64,000 bases of DNA from Pandoraea pneumonica (GTDB lineage Bacteria > Pseudomonadota > Gammaproteobacteria > Burkholderiales > Burkholderiaceae), in assembly GCF_902459645.1 (NCBI RefSeq), contig NZ_CABPSK010000001.1, positions 930,001 to 994,000 on the forward strand. The letters are read 5' to 3'. Position numbers and translations under genes: made by a program. Below, in pieces: positions 8,891 through 17,778 of the stretch. Each line of letters starts with the position of its first letter. Position 1 is the first letter of the stretch. A model generated the notes under the pieces. The model was not told the DNA's origin and did not search any database. It saw only the letters and a program-made list of their open reading frames with translations.

Positions 8891-9914
8891 ATATCCGTGG
8901 GCCTTCGTCCTGCTGCCGCTGCCCTTGTTGCTGTGGTGGCTGCTGCCGCCGTACCGGGAAGAAAGCCCGTCGGTACGGCTACCGTTTTTCGGTGAAGTGG
9001 CTGAGGCGGCGGGCCTGCGCCCGGCATCGGGCGCCGTAGTGCCCCGGCGCAACTGGGTGCAACACGTCATTGCGCCGGTGGCATGGGTACTTATCGTCAC
9101 CGCGCTTGCACGCCCGCAACTGCTGGAAGCGCCTATCGAGAAGATGCAACCGTCGCGCGACATCTTGCTCGCGTTAGACCTCTCCCAGTCGATGGATACA
9201 CCGGATTTTCCGGATGCGTCGGGAAAGCGCATCGCCCGCGTGCAGGCGGTCAAACAGGTGGTTAGCGACTTCGTAACACAGCGCCCGGACGACCGCATCG
9301 GTCTGGTCATCTTCGGCGACGCCGCCTATCCGCTTGCCCCGTTCACGCAAGATCACGATCTCATCCACACGCTGCTCGACGATATGATGCCGGGCATGGC
9401 AGGCAACAGTACGGCACTGGGCGATGCGGTCGGGCTGGGCGTACGGATGTTCGAGCACAGCGACGCGCCGCAGAAAGTGATGATCGTACTGACCGACGGC
9501 AACGACACGGCGAGCCGCATGCCGCCTGATCGCGCGGCAGACGTCGCCCGCGAGCAATCGGTGATCGTGCATACCGTGGGCATCGGTGATCCGGCGGCGC
9601 AAGGCGAAGCCCGTGTCGATCTGGGCCTGCTACAGCGCATGGCCAAGGTCACCGGCGGGCGGTACTTCTTCGGTGCCGACCAATCGGCGCTGGCCGACAT
9701 TTACGACACGCTCGATCGCATCACGCCGCACGATCACAAAACACTCTCGTGGCGCCCGCAACGCGAGCTGTTCATGTGGCCATTGGGCGCGGCACTCATC
9801 ATCGTGCTGCTCTACGAAATAGCGCTCGCGATCCATGCTGCCTACGTGACGCGTGCGACGGCCGCCGTGACAGAGCGGGCGGAGCGGACCGAGCGGACGC
9901 AGGGGACGTCATGA
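8877..9914 (+). CDS. BatA-like von Willebrand factor A membrane protein
   Basis: The 345-residue protein has a membrane segment at each end (WAFVLLPLPLLLWWLLPP; PLGAALIIVLLYEIALAI) flanking a VWA domain with an intact MIDAS: DLSQSMD (DxSxS), a Thr in NSTALGDAVGLG and TDGNDTASR. This is the BatA arrangement, in which the domain is exposed to the periplasm and may bind a partner through a metal ion. It overlaps the DUF4381 gene by 14 bases and the next VWA gene by 4 bases, so the whole set is translated as a coupled unit. Confidence 0.88.
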   Translation: MFQFEYPWAFVLLPLPLLLWWLLPPYREESPSVRLPFFGEVAEAAGLRPASGAVVPRRNWVQHVIAPVAWVLIVTALARPQLLEAPIEKMQPSRDILLALDLSQSMDTPDFPDASGKRIARVQAVKQVVSDFVTQRPDDRIGLVIFGDAAYPLAPFTQDHDLIHTLLDDMMPGMAGNSTALGDAVGLGVRMFEHSDAPQKVMIVLTDGNDTASRMPPDRAADVAREQSVIVHTVGIGDPAAQGEARVDLGLLQRMAKVTGGRYFFGADQSALADIYDTLDRITPHDHKTLSWRPQRELFMWPLGAALIIVLLYEIALAIHAAYVTRATAAVTERAERTERTQGTS

Positions 9915-11596
9915 CGGGCTTCCTCTCGAGCCTTGCCGACTTTCACTTCCTGCGCCCGCTTTGGCTGTGCCTGTTGCCCGTGGCCGCGTGGCTGCTCTGG
10001 GCCGTGGGACGGCGCACGGATGTACGCCGGCGGTGGCGCAAGACCATTGCACCGCACCTCCTCGATGCGCTGATGATCCATGAGCGGCGCGGGCTTCGGC
10101 TGCGGCCGGTGCATCTGATTGCACTGGTGCTCGTGCTAGGGGGCATCGGTATGGCAGGCCCGGCATGGAAGCGCGAGCTGCCGCCGTTTCTCGACGACAA
10201 AGCGCCGCTTGCCATCGCCATCGACCTCTCGCCCACGATGGACGCGGTCGATGTCACGCCGTCCCGGCTGGAGCGCGCGAAGCTGAAAGTCAAGGCGCTG
10301 CTCGCACGGCGCGAAGGCGCGCATACCGCGATATACGCCTACGCGGGCTCAGCCCATCGGGTCATTCCGCTCACCGACGACCGCGCGTTGCTGCAAACCT
10401 ATGTCGACGCGCTGCAAACCAGCATCATGCCCGCGCCCGGACGGGACATGCGGCAAGCGTTGAAGGTCATCGAGAACGACCTGCGGCGCGAACCCGTGCC
10501 CGGCACAATCCTGTTCATCACCGACGCGGTCGATCCGAGCGCCGCACGCGCGTTTCACGACACCGCCGACGCGCGGGCTTCGAGTCAACCCATCGTCCTT
10601 GCCATCGGCACGCCGCAAGGCGGGCCACTGCGTAACCCGGACGGCAGCTATGTGGAGCGCGACGGTGCGCGCGTATTTGCACGTCTGGATGAGGCAGCCC
10701 TAAAGCGGTTTTCTCAGGATAGCGACGTACCCGTTGCGACCTTTACGCCCGACAGCGACGCCGATATCGACTGGGTGCAACGCCATGTGCAATCGCACCT
10801 GGAGCAATCACAAGCCGGAACGACGGCGCGCTGGCGCGACGAGGGCTGGTGGCTTACGTTGCCATTGGCTTTGCTGGGCGCCCTTTGGTTTCGCAAGGGG
10901 TGGACGGTTCGGTGGGTGGTCGGGCTGCTGCTGGCCGTCTCGCTGCACGTGCCGGTGGCACCGACTTATGCGCAGACACTCACCAGTGCCACGGCGTCAC
11001 AAGACACGCCGGATGCATCCGACTCCCCCCGGCGATGGCGCTTTGCCGATCTGTGGCTAACGCATGACCAGCAAGGACGCCTCGCTTTCGAGCGCGGAGA
11101 CTATTCAACCGCCGCCGAGCGCTTCGACGATCCGATGTGGCGCGGTATAGCGCAGTATCGGGCGGGGCAGTATGCCCAAGCCGCGCAGAGTTTCGCACTC
11201 GTGGATTCTCCGCAAGCCGACTTCAATCAAGGCAATGCGCTCGCCCGTATGGGCAAGTACGAGGCCGCGCAGGCCCGTTACACACAGGCGCTCAAGCGCG
11301 CGCCCAACTGGGCGGCGGCTAAGGCCAATTTGACGCTAATGGGCAAGCTCATTGCCGCCTTGCCGAAACCGCCGGAAAAATCGGGCGATGACGAGATTCC
11401 GCCGGATGTTGGGGCTGACGAGATCAAGTACGACGCGAAAAAGCCGACCGGCCCCGGCGAACGCTCGACGAAAGTCGGCCCGTCGCTCGAGACGCAAGCG
11501 TGGATGCGCACGATCCAGACGACGCCTACCGCCTTGTTGCAACGCGAGTTCGCGTTACAGCACGGGCAGGGCACAGGGGGAGGGCGCACACCGTGA
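9911..11596 (+). CDS. BatB-like VWA protein with C-terminal TPR region
   Basis: ATG 9911 overlaps the upstream stop (ATGA); in-frame codons before it belong to the BatA reading region. The 561-residue protein has two N-terminal membrane segments, then a VWA domain whose MIDAS reads DLSPTMD (Thr in place of the third Ser), plus FITDAVDP. A further membrane segment lies around LLLAVSLHVPVAPTYA. The C-terminal domain has TPR motifs (QGRLAFERGDYSTAAERF, YRAGQYAQAAQSFALVDS, ALARMGKYEAAQARYTQAL). This corresponds to BatB plus the TPR partner BatC joined in one chain, as is common in proteobacteria. Confidence 0.85.
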   Translation: MTGFLSSLADFHFLRPLWLCLLPVAAWLLWAVGRRTDVRRRWRKTIAPHLLDALMIHERRGLRLRPVHLIALVLVLGGIGMAGPAWKRELPPFLDDKAPLAIAIDLSPTMDAVDVTPSRLERAKLKVKALLARREGAHTAIYAYAGSAHRVIPLTDDRALLQTYVDALQTSIMPAPGRDMRQALKVIENDLRREPVPGTILFITDAVDPSAARAFHDTADARASSQPIVLAIGTPQGGPLRNPDGSYVERDGARVFARLDEAALKRFSQDSDVPVATFTPDSDADIDWVQRHVQSHLEQSQAGTTARWRDEGWWLTLPLALLGALWFRKGWTVRWVVGLLLAVSLHVPVAPTYAQTLTSATASQDTPDASDSPRRWRFADLWLTHDQQGRLAFERGDYSTAAERFDDPMWRGIAQYRAGQYAQAAQSFALVDSPQADFNQGNALARMGKYEAAQARYTQALKRAPNWAAAKANLTLMGKLIAALPKPPEKSGDDEIPPDVGADEIKYDAKKPTGPGERSTKVGPSLETQAWMRTIQTTPTALLQREFALQHGQGTGGGRTP

Positions 11597-13029
11597 CTTC
11601 AGCATCGTTCGGGGCCGCCGCGATACGTTTCGCCGGTCGATGGCGTCGCGCCTTGCTATTGATACAGATGGGGTTTTGCGCGATCTGGCTGCTGATGCTC
11701 GGGCAGGCGATGGCGGCACCCGCACCGATGGCGCGCGTCGAAGTGACGGCCCAGCAGCCGATTCGCGCGGGGCAACAGGTCAACATCGATGTGATGGTGT
11801 TGGCTCCGAACTTCTTCATGTCAGCACCGGCATTTCCGGCGCTGGAGGTGCCCGGTGCCATCGTGACGTTGCCAGACGCGCGGGCGTTGAACGGCAACCA
11901 GACGATCGACGGCGTGACCTACGCCACGATCAGCAAGACCTATGCGTTCGTCGCAGCAGAAGACGGCGATTTCGATCTGCCGCAGGCAACGATTGCGCTC
12001 ACCTACGCCCGAAACGACGGCGCGCCCCAACAGGCCACGGTCACACTCCCGGCGACGCGAATCCGCGTCGGGGCAGGAGGCGTACCTAAGGTCTCGTCGA
12101 GTGGCACATCGAATGGCGGGGCGTTGCTGCCGGTGGCAGCGCTGAACGTTACGCAAACACTCTCACCACCGCCTGAGCACGATGTGGTGCAACTGCGCGT
12201 TGGCGACACGTTAGTGCGCACGGTGGCCACGTTCGCGCCGGGCACGCAGGCCATGCTGATCCAGCCGCCGAAATCGAATGCCCCTCGAGGCGTGCGGGTG
12301 TTCGCGGCCGATCCGAAGTTATCGGACGGTGTATCGCCGAACCCGGGAAGTCCCACGGCAGGCGGGCTGCGCATTGACACCTTCTCGTATGTGTTCGAGC
12401 GCAAAGGCACTTACACCGTGCCAGCGATCACGCTCGACTGGACCGATCCCGCGACGGGCCACGCGTCGCACTCCGATGCGCCGCCAATACGCGTTGTCGT
12501 AGCGGCGGGGGCATCGGCCGGAGACCTCGCTCCGTCGAGCAGTGGATTCTCCATCCCTCAGGACGCCGAATCCATCGGTGTCGTGTTGGCTGGCGTGGCC
12601 GGGCTGGGCGTACTCGGGCTCGTGATTTGGCGAAGCCTGCCGCTCTGGCGCACGCTGCGTCATCGATACCGTGAGCGCCGCTCAAGTGCACGCGCGAATG
12701 CGAAATCCCTGCGCAGTGAAGTGTTTCAGGCGTGCCGCTCGAACGACGCCGCTGCGGCATACCGCCTGGCGCAGCGTTGGAGCCGCGAGGTCACAGGTGC
12801 CAGGCTTACCGAGTGGGCCAGCGGGACCGGCGACGCGGACTTGATCGACGCGGTATCGGCGCTGGAGACGTATTGCTTCGCCCGCACGGACACTGCTTCC
12901 GGCGCGGCTGAGCCCCGCTGGAATGGGGCACCGCTGGCCTCCGCATTCGAGCGGTGCGCTTCCACTGCAAGCCCTGACGCGGCACATGCCTCGGCAATCC
13001 CGGCGCTCGCGCCATTGAATCCCTTTTAG
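11593..13029 (+). CDS. BatD-like exported protein (oxygen tolerance family)
   Basis: I propose GTG 11593, which overlaps the upstream TGA by four bases (GTGA). The product is then 478 residues with a signal-anchor (ALLLIQMGFCAIWLLMLGQAMAAPA) followed by beta-rich repeats (RVEVTAQQPIRAGQQVNIDV; FSYVFERKGTYTVPAITLDW) and a second membrane segment (VVLAGVAGLGVLGLVIW). A cytoplasmic helical tail follows. This is the BatD layout: large periplasmic beta-domains held in the membrane. It closes the MoxR-Bat run. The next gene lies 223 bases away and has its own leader region. Confidence 0.82.
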   Translation: MTSASFGAAAIRFAGRWRRALLLIQMGFCAIWLLMLGQAMAAPAPMARVEVTAQQPIRAGQQVNIDVMVLAPNFFMSAPAFPALEVPGAIVTLPDARALNGNQTIDGVTYATISKTYAFVAAEDGDFDLPQATIALTYARNDGAPQQATVTLPATRIRVGAGGVPKVSSSGTSNGGALLPVAALNVTQTLSPPPEHDVVQLRVGDTLVRTVATFAPGTQAMLIQPPKSNAPRGVRVFAADPKLSDGVSPNPGSPTAGGLRIDTFSYVFERKGTYTVPAITLDWTDPATGHASHSDAPPIRVVVAAGASAGDLAPSSSGFSIPQDAESIGVVLAGVAGLGVLGLVIWRSLPLWRTLRHRYRERRSSARANAKSLRSEVFQACRSNDAAAAYRLAQRWSREVTGARLTEWASGTGDADLIDAVSALETYCFARTDTASGAAEPRWNGAPLASAFERCASTASPDAAHASAIPALAPLNPF

Positions 13030-13252
13030 CGACTGCGGCTTCCCAGCGCACGGTAATCGGTCTGCGTTACAATCCGCCCTTCGCGTCACTCGGCATTTGG
13101 CATTGCATTTGACCCGCCGACCCTATGACGCCCGCTAGTTCTAGACGCTACGGGCGCATGTGAGGAGAACGCTTGTGAGAGGAGATCGGTTGTCCCCGGG
13201 GCTTGTTGGGCCTGGAGACGCAACACAGAATTTTTGAAGGTGACTGATTTAC

Positions 13253-14968
13253 ATGGCTCAAACCGACAACAAGCCGGCGCCTGCGGGCGGCCGCAAGCCC
13301 TTCTCTCGCCGCAAGTTCATTGCAGCCGCAGTAGGTGCAGCAGCGGTCTACGGCGGATACTCCTACCTGTTCGGCAGCCAGTACCGCGCCGCGAAGGCTG
13401 ACCGCAAGGTCGACGTGCTGCTCATCGGTGGCGGCATCATGAGCGCAACGCTTGGCGTCTATCTGTCCGAGTTGGAGCCGAACTGGACGTGCGAAGTGTT
13501 CGAGCGTCTGGACAAAGTCGCAGAAGAAAGCTCGAACGGCTGGAATAACGCAGGCACCGGGCACTCGGCGCTGTGCGAGTTGAACTACACCCCGATGGAC
13601 GACAAGGGTAACGTTCACATCACCCAAGCCATCAACATCAACGAGAATTTCCAAATCTCGCGCCAATTCTGGTCGCATCAAGTGCGCAAGGGCGTGCTGG
13701 GCAATCCGCGCGAATTCATCAACTCCACGCCGCACATGAATCTTGTCTTCGGGCAAGAGAACCGTGAGTTCATCACGAAGCGTGTCGAGGCACTGAAGGC
13801 GTCGCCGCTCTTCGCTGGCATGGAGATGACGACCGACCCGGCAAAGATCGCCGAGTGGATTCCGATCATGATGGAAGGCCGCAAGCCCGACGAAGTGGTC
13901 ACCGCCACGCGCTCGCCGCTCGGCACCGACGTGAATCTGGGCGAGATTACGCGCCAGTTCTATAAGCATCTCAACGGTAATGCGGGCGTCAAGGTCACGA
14001 CGGGCTACGAAGTCCGTTCGATCACGCGTAACGAAGACGGCTCCTGGCGCGTGTCGGCGTTCGATATGAACGACAGCTCCAAGATCCAGACCGTGGACGC
14101 GCGTAACGTGTTCATCGGCGCTGGCGGTGCGGCGTTGCCGTTGCTGCAACTCTCGGGCATTCCCGAAGGCAAGCAATACGGCGGTTTCCCGGTCGGCGGC
14201 GAGTTCCTCGTCACGGACAAGCCCGAGATCGCTTCGCGCCATCTGGCTAAGGTCTACGGTCTTGCCGATACGGGCTCGCCCCCGATGTCGGTGCCGCACT
14301 TGGATACGCGCGTGCTCGACGGCAAGAAGGTGATCCTGTTTGGACCGTTTGCCACATGGTCGAGCAAGTTCCTCAAGAACGGCTCCTATTTCGACTTGGC
14401 GAAGGCCACGACGCCGTCCAACGTGATTCCGCAATTGCAGGTTGGCGCGCACGAGTTTGCACTGGTGAAGTACCTCGCCCAGCAATTGGCGTTGTCGACG
14501 TCCGAAAAGATGGAGGCGCTGCGTCATTACATGCCCGAAGCGAAGGACGCAGACTGGCGTCTGTGGGAAGCCGGTCAACGCGTGCAGATCATCAAGAACG
14601 ATCCGAAGAAGGGCGGCATCTTGAAGCTCGGCACGGAAGTTGTGGTATCGGAAGACCGTTCGGTGTCGGCGCTGTTGGGTGCGTCGCCGGGTGGTTCGAC
14701 CTCGCCCGCGATCATGCTGTCGCTGTTGGAGCGTGTCTTCCCTGAGCAAATGAAGACACCTGCTTGGCAGCAGAAGATTCGCGAGATCGTGCCCAGCTAC
14801 GGCAAGAAGCTCAACGAAAATCCGGACCTTCTGGCCAAGGAATGGGCCAGCACGGCCGAAACGTTGCAGCTGGCCATTGCGCCGCCGAGTCTCGATGGCG
14901 TCGTGCCGAACACTGCGCCGGTTGCCAACCCGGGTGTGGTGAAGAAGGTGCCCGATATGGCGCTGTAA
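13253..14968 (+). CDS. mqo: Malate:quinone oxidoreductase
   Basis: The 571-residue flavoprotein has VDVLLIGGGIMSATLGVYLSELEP as its FAD-binding segment (about 44-67), then SSNGWNNAGTGHSALCELNYTP and FPVGGEFLVTD, all strongly characteristic of Mqo. It oxidises malate to oxaloacetate and passes electrons to quinone at the inner membrane. The N-terminus carries SRRKFIAAAVGAAAVYGGY, a twin-arginine-like signal or anchor ahead of the FAD domain, making the protein longer than the enterobacterial enzyme. AAGGTG precedes the ATG. A strong terminator follows. The 223-base leader suggests its own promoter. Confidence 0.95.
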   Translation: MAQTDNKPAPAGGRKPFSRRKFIAAAVGAAAVYGGYSYLFGSQYRAAKADRKVDVLLIGGGIMSATLGVYLSELEPNWTCEVFERLDKVAEESSNGWNNAGTGHSALCELNYTPMDDKGNVHITQAININENFQISRQFWSHQVRKGVLGNPREFINSTPHMNLVFGQENREFITKRVEALKASPLFAGMEMTTDPAKIAEWIPIMMEGRKPDEVVTATRSPLGTDVNLGEITRQFYKHLNGNAGVKVTTGYEVRSITRNEDGSWRVSAFDMNDSSKIQTVDARNVFIGAGGAALPLLQLSGIPEGKQYGGFPVGGEFLVTDKPEIASRHLAKVYGLADTGSPPMSVPHLDTRVLDGKKVILFGPFATWSSKFLKNGSYFDLAKATTPSNVIPQLQVGAHEFALVKYLAQQLALSTSEKMEALRHYMPEAKDADWRLWEAGQRVQIIKNDPKKGGILKLGTEVVVSEDRSVSALLGASPGGSTSPAIMLSLLERVFPEQMKTPAWQQKIREIVPSYGKKLNENPDLLAKEWASTAETLQLAIAPPSLDGVVPNTAPVANPGVVKKVPDMAL

Positions 14969-15011
14969 CTTCAGTGCGGCCCCGGAACATCGGGGCGACT
15001 GATGAAAAATC

Positions 15012-15050
15012 AAAGGGTTACGATTAATTTCGTAACCCTTTTCTCGTTTT
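15012..15050. terminator. Rho-independent terminator between mqo and the LysR gene
   Basis: AAAGGGTTACG (15012-15022) and CGTAACCCTTT (15031-15041) form a perfect 11-bp stem with an eight-base AT-rich loop, followed by TTCTCGTTTT. The A-run on the other side makes it usable for the convergent LysR gene, whose stop is at 15063. Confidence 0.9.
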
Positions 15051-15062
15051 GGCGACGCGAAC

Positions 15063-15956
15063 TTACGGCGTCGCACAGACCTCACGCACCAGCGCACGCA
15101 ACCAGATATGCGCCGGATCAGCGTCCATGCGCGGGTGCCAAAGGAGCGAAACGGTGAGCGTCGGTGTCGTTACCGGCAGCGCGAAGCTATGCATATCGGC
15201 TCGCAGGCTGTTCGTGTGGCGCTCGGGCACACTCGCGATCAGGTCGGAGGCACGTGCTATGGCCAGTGCGGCCGAAAAACTGCCGACGACAGCGACCACG
15301 CGGCGCCGCAACTGTAGGGTGTCCAGCACATCGTCGATCGGGCCACGCTCCAGCCCGCGACGCGACACAAGCACGTGATCGCCTGCGGCGTAGCGCTCCG
15401 GCGTGAGCTTGCCACGCGTCAACGGGTGCCCTGCGCGGACCACGCCGATAAAGCGGTCACGAAACAACGCCTGCGTGCGAACTTCCGGCCCAGTGTCTTG
15501 GCCGACGACCCCCGTCTCCAAATCCACGCTGCCATCGCGCAACGCGGTGCTTTGCTTGTCCGGCTTTGGCACGAAACGAAGACGCACGCCCGGAGCGATG
15601 GTACCGACCCGGGCAATCAGTTGCGGGCCAAAGGTTTCGACAAAGCTCTCGTTGCACCGAAGCGTGAAGCGGCGCTCCAGTTGCGTCGGATCGATTTGAC
15701 TGGCCGGGCGCAGCACCGTGGTCGCATCTTGGACCAACTGACTGACTTGATCTCGAAGGGCGAGCGCACGCGGCGTCGGGACTAATCCACGCCCAGCCCG
15801 CACCAGCAACGGGTCGCCCGTGGTCTCGCGCAAGCGGGCCAGCGCGCGACTCATTGCAGACGGGCTCAGTTGTAACCGACGGGCGGCGCGGGCGACATTG
15901 CCCTCGGCCAGCAAGACGTCGAGGGTATGCAGCAGATTGAAGTCAGGTTTTTGCAT
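15063..15956 (-). CDS. LysR-family transcriptional regulator
   Basis: The 297-residue regulator has an N-terminal winged HTH (FNLLHTLDVLLAEGNVARAARRLQLSPSAMSRALARLRE) and a substrate-binding domain. It is divergent from a DHA2-type exporter gene across a 138-base gap rich in inverted repeats, so the transporter is its likely target, in the usual LysR arrangement. The HTH resembles the NodD/SyrM/LeuO-like group (PDFNLLHTLDVLL). The effector is unknown. Confidence 0.9.
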   Translation of the reverse strand: MQKPDFNLLHTLDVLLAEGNVARAARRLQLSPSAMSRALARLRETTGDPLLVRAGRGLVPTPRALALRDQVSQLVQDATTVLRPASQIDPTQLERRFTLRCNESFVETFGPQLIARVGTIAPGVRLRFVPKPDKQSTALRDGSVDLETGVVGQDTGPEVRTQALFRDRFIGVVRAGHPLTRGKLTPERYAAGDHVLVSRRGLERGPIDDVLDTLQLRRRVVAVVGSFSAALAIARASDLIASVPERHTNSLRADMHSFALPVTTPTLTVSLLWHPRMDADPAHIWLRALVREVCATP

Positions 15957-15991
15957 GGTCGAGACGTGATGGGGGTGACCGGAGAGTCAAT

Positions 15992-16043
15992 ATATGGCGT
16001 CAGATGCATTGATAAAGTGCAAATGCTGCGTCTTCCGCCATAT
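15992..16043. promoter_or_regulatory. Inverted repeats in the LysR/exporter divergent region
   Basis: ATATGGCG (15992-15999) is mirrored by CGCCATAT (16036-16043). Within and just beyond this arm lie GATGCATTGATAAAG and, in opposite orientation, CTTTATTGCATC. They are well placed to be binding sites for the LysR protein acting on both genes. Confidence 0.4.
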
Positions 16044-16094
16044 CTTAGGCGTCGATATGCTTTATTGCATCGTCAATCTGATCAAGAACCGACC

Positions 16095-17516
16095 ATGCAA
16101 TCCGACAACGCTATTCCATCCGCCTCCATCGTCGCCCCCATCAGTACCAGCACGCGTATGGCATTGGCCGCCTTATCGCTGTCGATGCTCATGTCGTCGC
16201 TCGATACCAGCATCGCCAATGTGAGTCTGCCAACGCTGGCGCAGACGTTCGGCGCGAGCTTTCAGGCCGTGCAATGGGTCGTGCTGGCGTACTTGCTGGC
16301 GATCACGTCGCTCATTGTCAGCGCTGGGCGACTGGGCGACATGGTGGGTCGCCGCCGCTTGTTGATCGGCGGTATCGGCTTGTTCACGGTGGCCTCGATC
16401 GGCTGCGGGCTGGCACCGAATCTGCCACTGCTGATTGCGGCGCGTGCACTGCAAGGCGTCGGTGGCGCGGTCATGATGGCGCTGACGATGGCACTGATCG
16501 GTGCTGCCGTTCCTAAGGAGCGCACTGGCAGCGCGATGGGGTTGTTGGGTACGATGTCGGCCGCCGGTACGTCGCTCGGTCCGTCGTTAAGCGGCATCGT
16601 GATCGGCGCCGTTGGCTGGCGGGCGATCTTCCTGATACAGGTGCCGCTGGGATTGCTGGCCGCTTGGCTCGTGTACCGCTATCTGGCACCGGATGAACGC
16701 CGCTCGGCACCGCGTACGGGCTTTGACCATGCTGGCACGCTGGTACTGGCGTCGACGTTGGCGGCCTACGCCTTGGCGATGACGCTCGGACGAGGCCATT
16801 TCGGTCCCTTGAATGCGGCCTTGCTGGTGGCGGCATTCGCGGGCGTGCTCGTGTTCGTTTGGTCGCAGCGCAGGGCGCGGGCACCGTTGGTCCAACTGGC
16901 GATGCTGCGGCAACGGCTATTGGTGACCAGCCTGATCATGAGTTTGCTGGTCGCCTGCGTGATCATGACGACGTTTGTGGTCGGGCCGTTTTATCTGTCG
17001 CACGGCTTGGGACTGACGGCGACGCTGGTCGGGCTGACGATGTCGGTAGGGCCCTTGTCGGCGGCGCTCTCGGGGGTGCCGACCGGACGTCTGGTGGATC
17101 GTTTCGGTGCGCAGCGCATGGCGGTCGTGGGGTTATGCGGCATGTCGCTGGGTGCGGGTTTGCTGGCGATCATGCCATCGCGTTTTGGCGTACTCGGCTA
17201 CTTAACACCGCTGGTTTGGATGACGGTCAATTACGCGTTGTTCCAAGGTGCGAACAATACCGCCGTGATGCGCCACGTCGAGGCCGCGCAGCGGGGCGTC
17301 GTGTCCGGCATGCTGAGCCTCGCGCGCAACCTGGGGCTGATTACCGGGGTGTCGGTAATGGGCGCGGTCTTCAGCGCCGCGACGGGTGCTGCGGCGTTGG
17401 AGCAGGCTTCAGCACTAGCGATCGGCGGCGGTATGCGGGTGACGTTTGCCGTGGCGGCGGCGCTGTTGTTCGGGGGCGTGTTGATCGCATGGCGGTCTGG
17501 CCGCATCGCAAAGTAG
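16095..17516 (+). CDS. MFS drug:H+ antiporter, 14-TM DHA2 type
   Basis: ATG 16095 is preferred over codons up to 168 bases upstream, because those lie in the regulatory gap. The 473-residue protein has about 14 hydrophobic segments. Marks are LDTSIANVSLPTLAQTFGAS (DHA2 motif D1), GRLGDMVGRRRLLIGG (motif A) and AMGLLGTMSAAGTSLGPSLSG (motif C, the antiporter signature). These transporters export toxic compounds with proton antiport. Its divergent LysR neighbour is the probable regulator. Confidence 0.88.
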   Translation: MQSDNAIPSASIVAPISTSTRMALAALSLSMLMSSLDTSIANVSLPTLAQTFGASFQAVQWVVLAYLLAITSLIVSAGRLGDMVGRRRLLIGGIGLFTVASIGCGLAPNLPLLIAARALQGVGGAVMMALTMALIGAAVPKERTGSAMGLLGTMSAAGTSLGPSLSGIVIGAVGWRAIFLIQVPLGLLAAWLVYRYLAPDERRSAPRTGFDHAGTLVLASTLAAYALAMTLGRGHFGPLNAALLVAAFAGVLVFVWSQRRARAPLVQLAMLRQRLLVTSLIMSLLVACVIMTTFVVGPFYLSHGLGLTATLVGLTMSVGPLSAALSGVPTGRLVDRFGAQRMAVVGLCGMSLGAGLLAIMPSRFGVLGYLTPLVWMTVNYALFQGANNTAVMRHVEAAQRGVVSGMLSLARNLGLITGVSVMGAVFSAATGAAALEQASALAIGGGMRVTFAVAAALLFGGVLIAWRSGRIAK

Positions 17517-17778
17517 AACGAAGCAAGACTGTGAAATGCAACGGCAGGCATTGCCGCCGCACAATTAGGCAAATTCGCACCGGGCGACCTGTTACACTGC
17601 CCGGGCTCGCGAGTCACCCCAGTATCGGTATCGGTCATCTGTTGATCAGCGCCAACACTGCGCAATTCGCGTTCAGCCGCTCCTGCGAAAGCCTTCCCAC
17701 GAAGCAGTGATCCGCAATGGGTCGCCAGCCTGGCAATCGAATTCGCTTCGTAACTTCACCCTCTATAGGGAAGCCACC

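Noticed and set aside
13148-15097. 649-codon open frame on the minus strand
   Set aside because: It lies wholly opposite mqo, which has clear FAD motifs and a ribosome site. Its translation is rich in Arg and His with no domain, as expected for antisense of GC-rich coding DNA.
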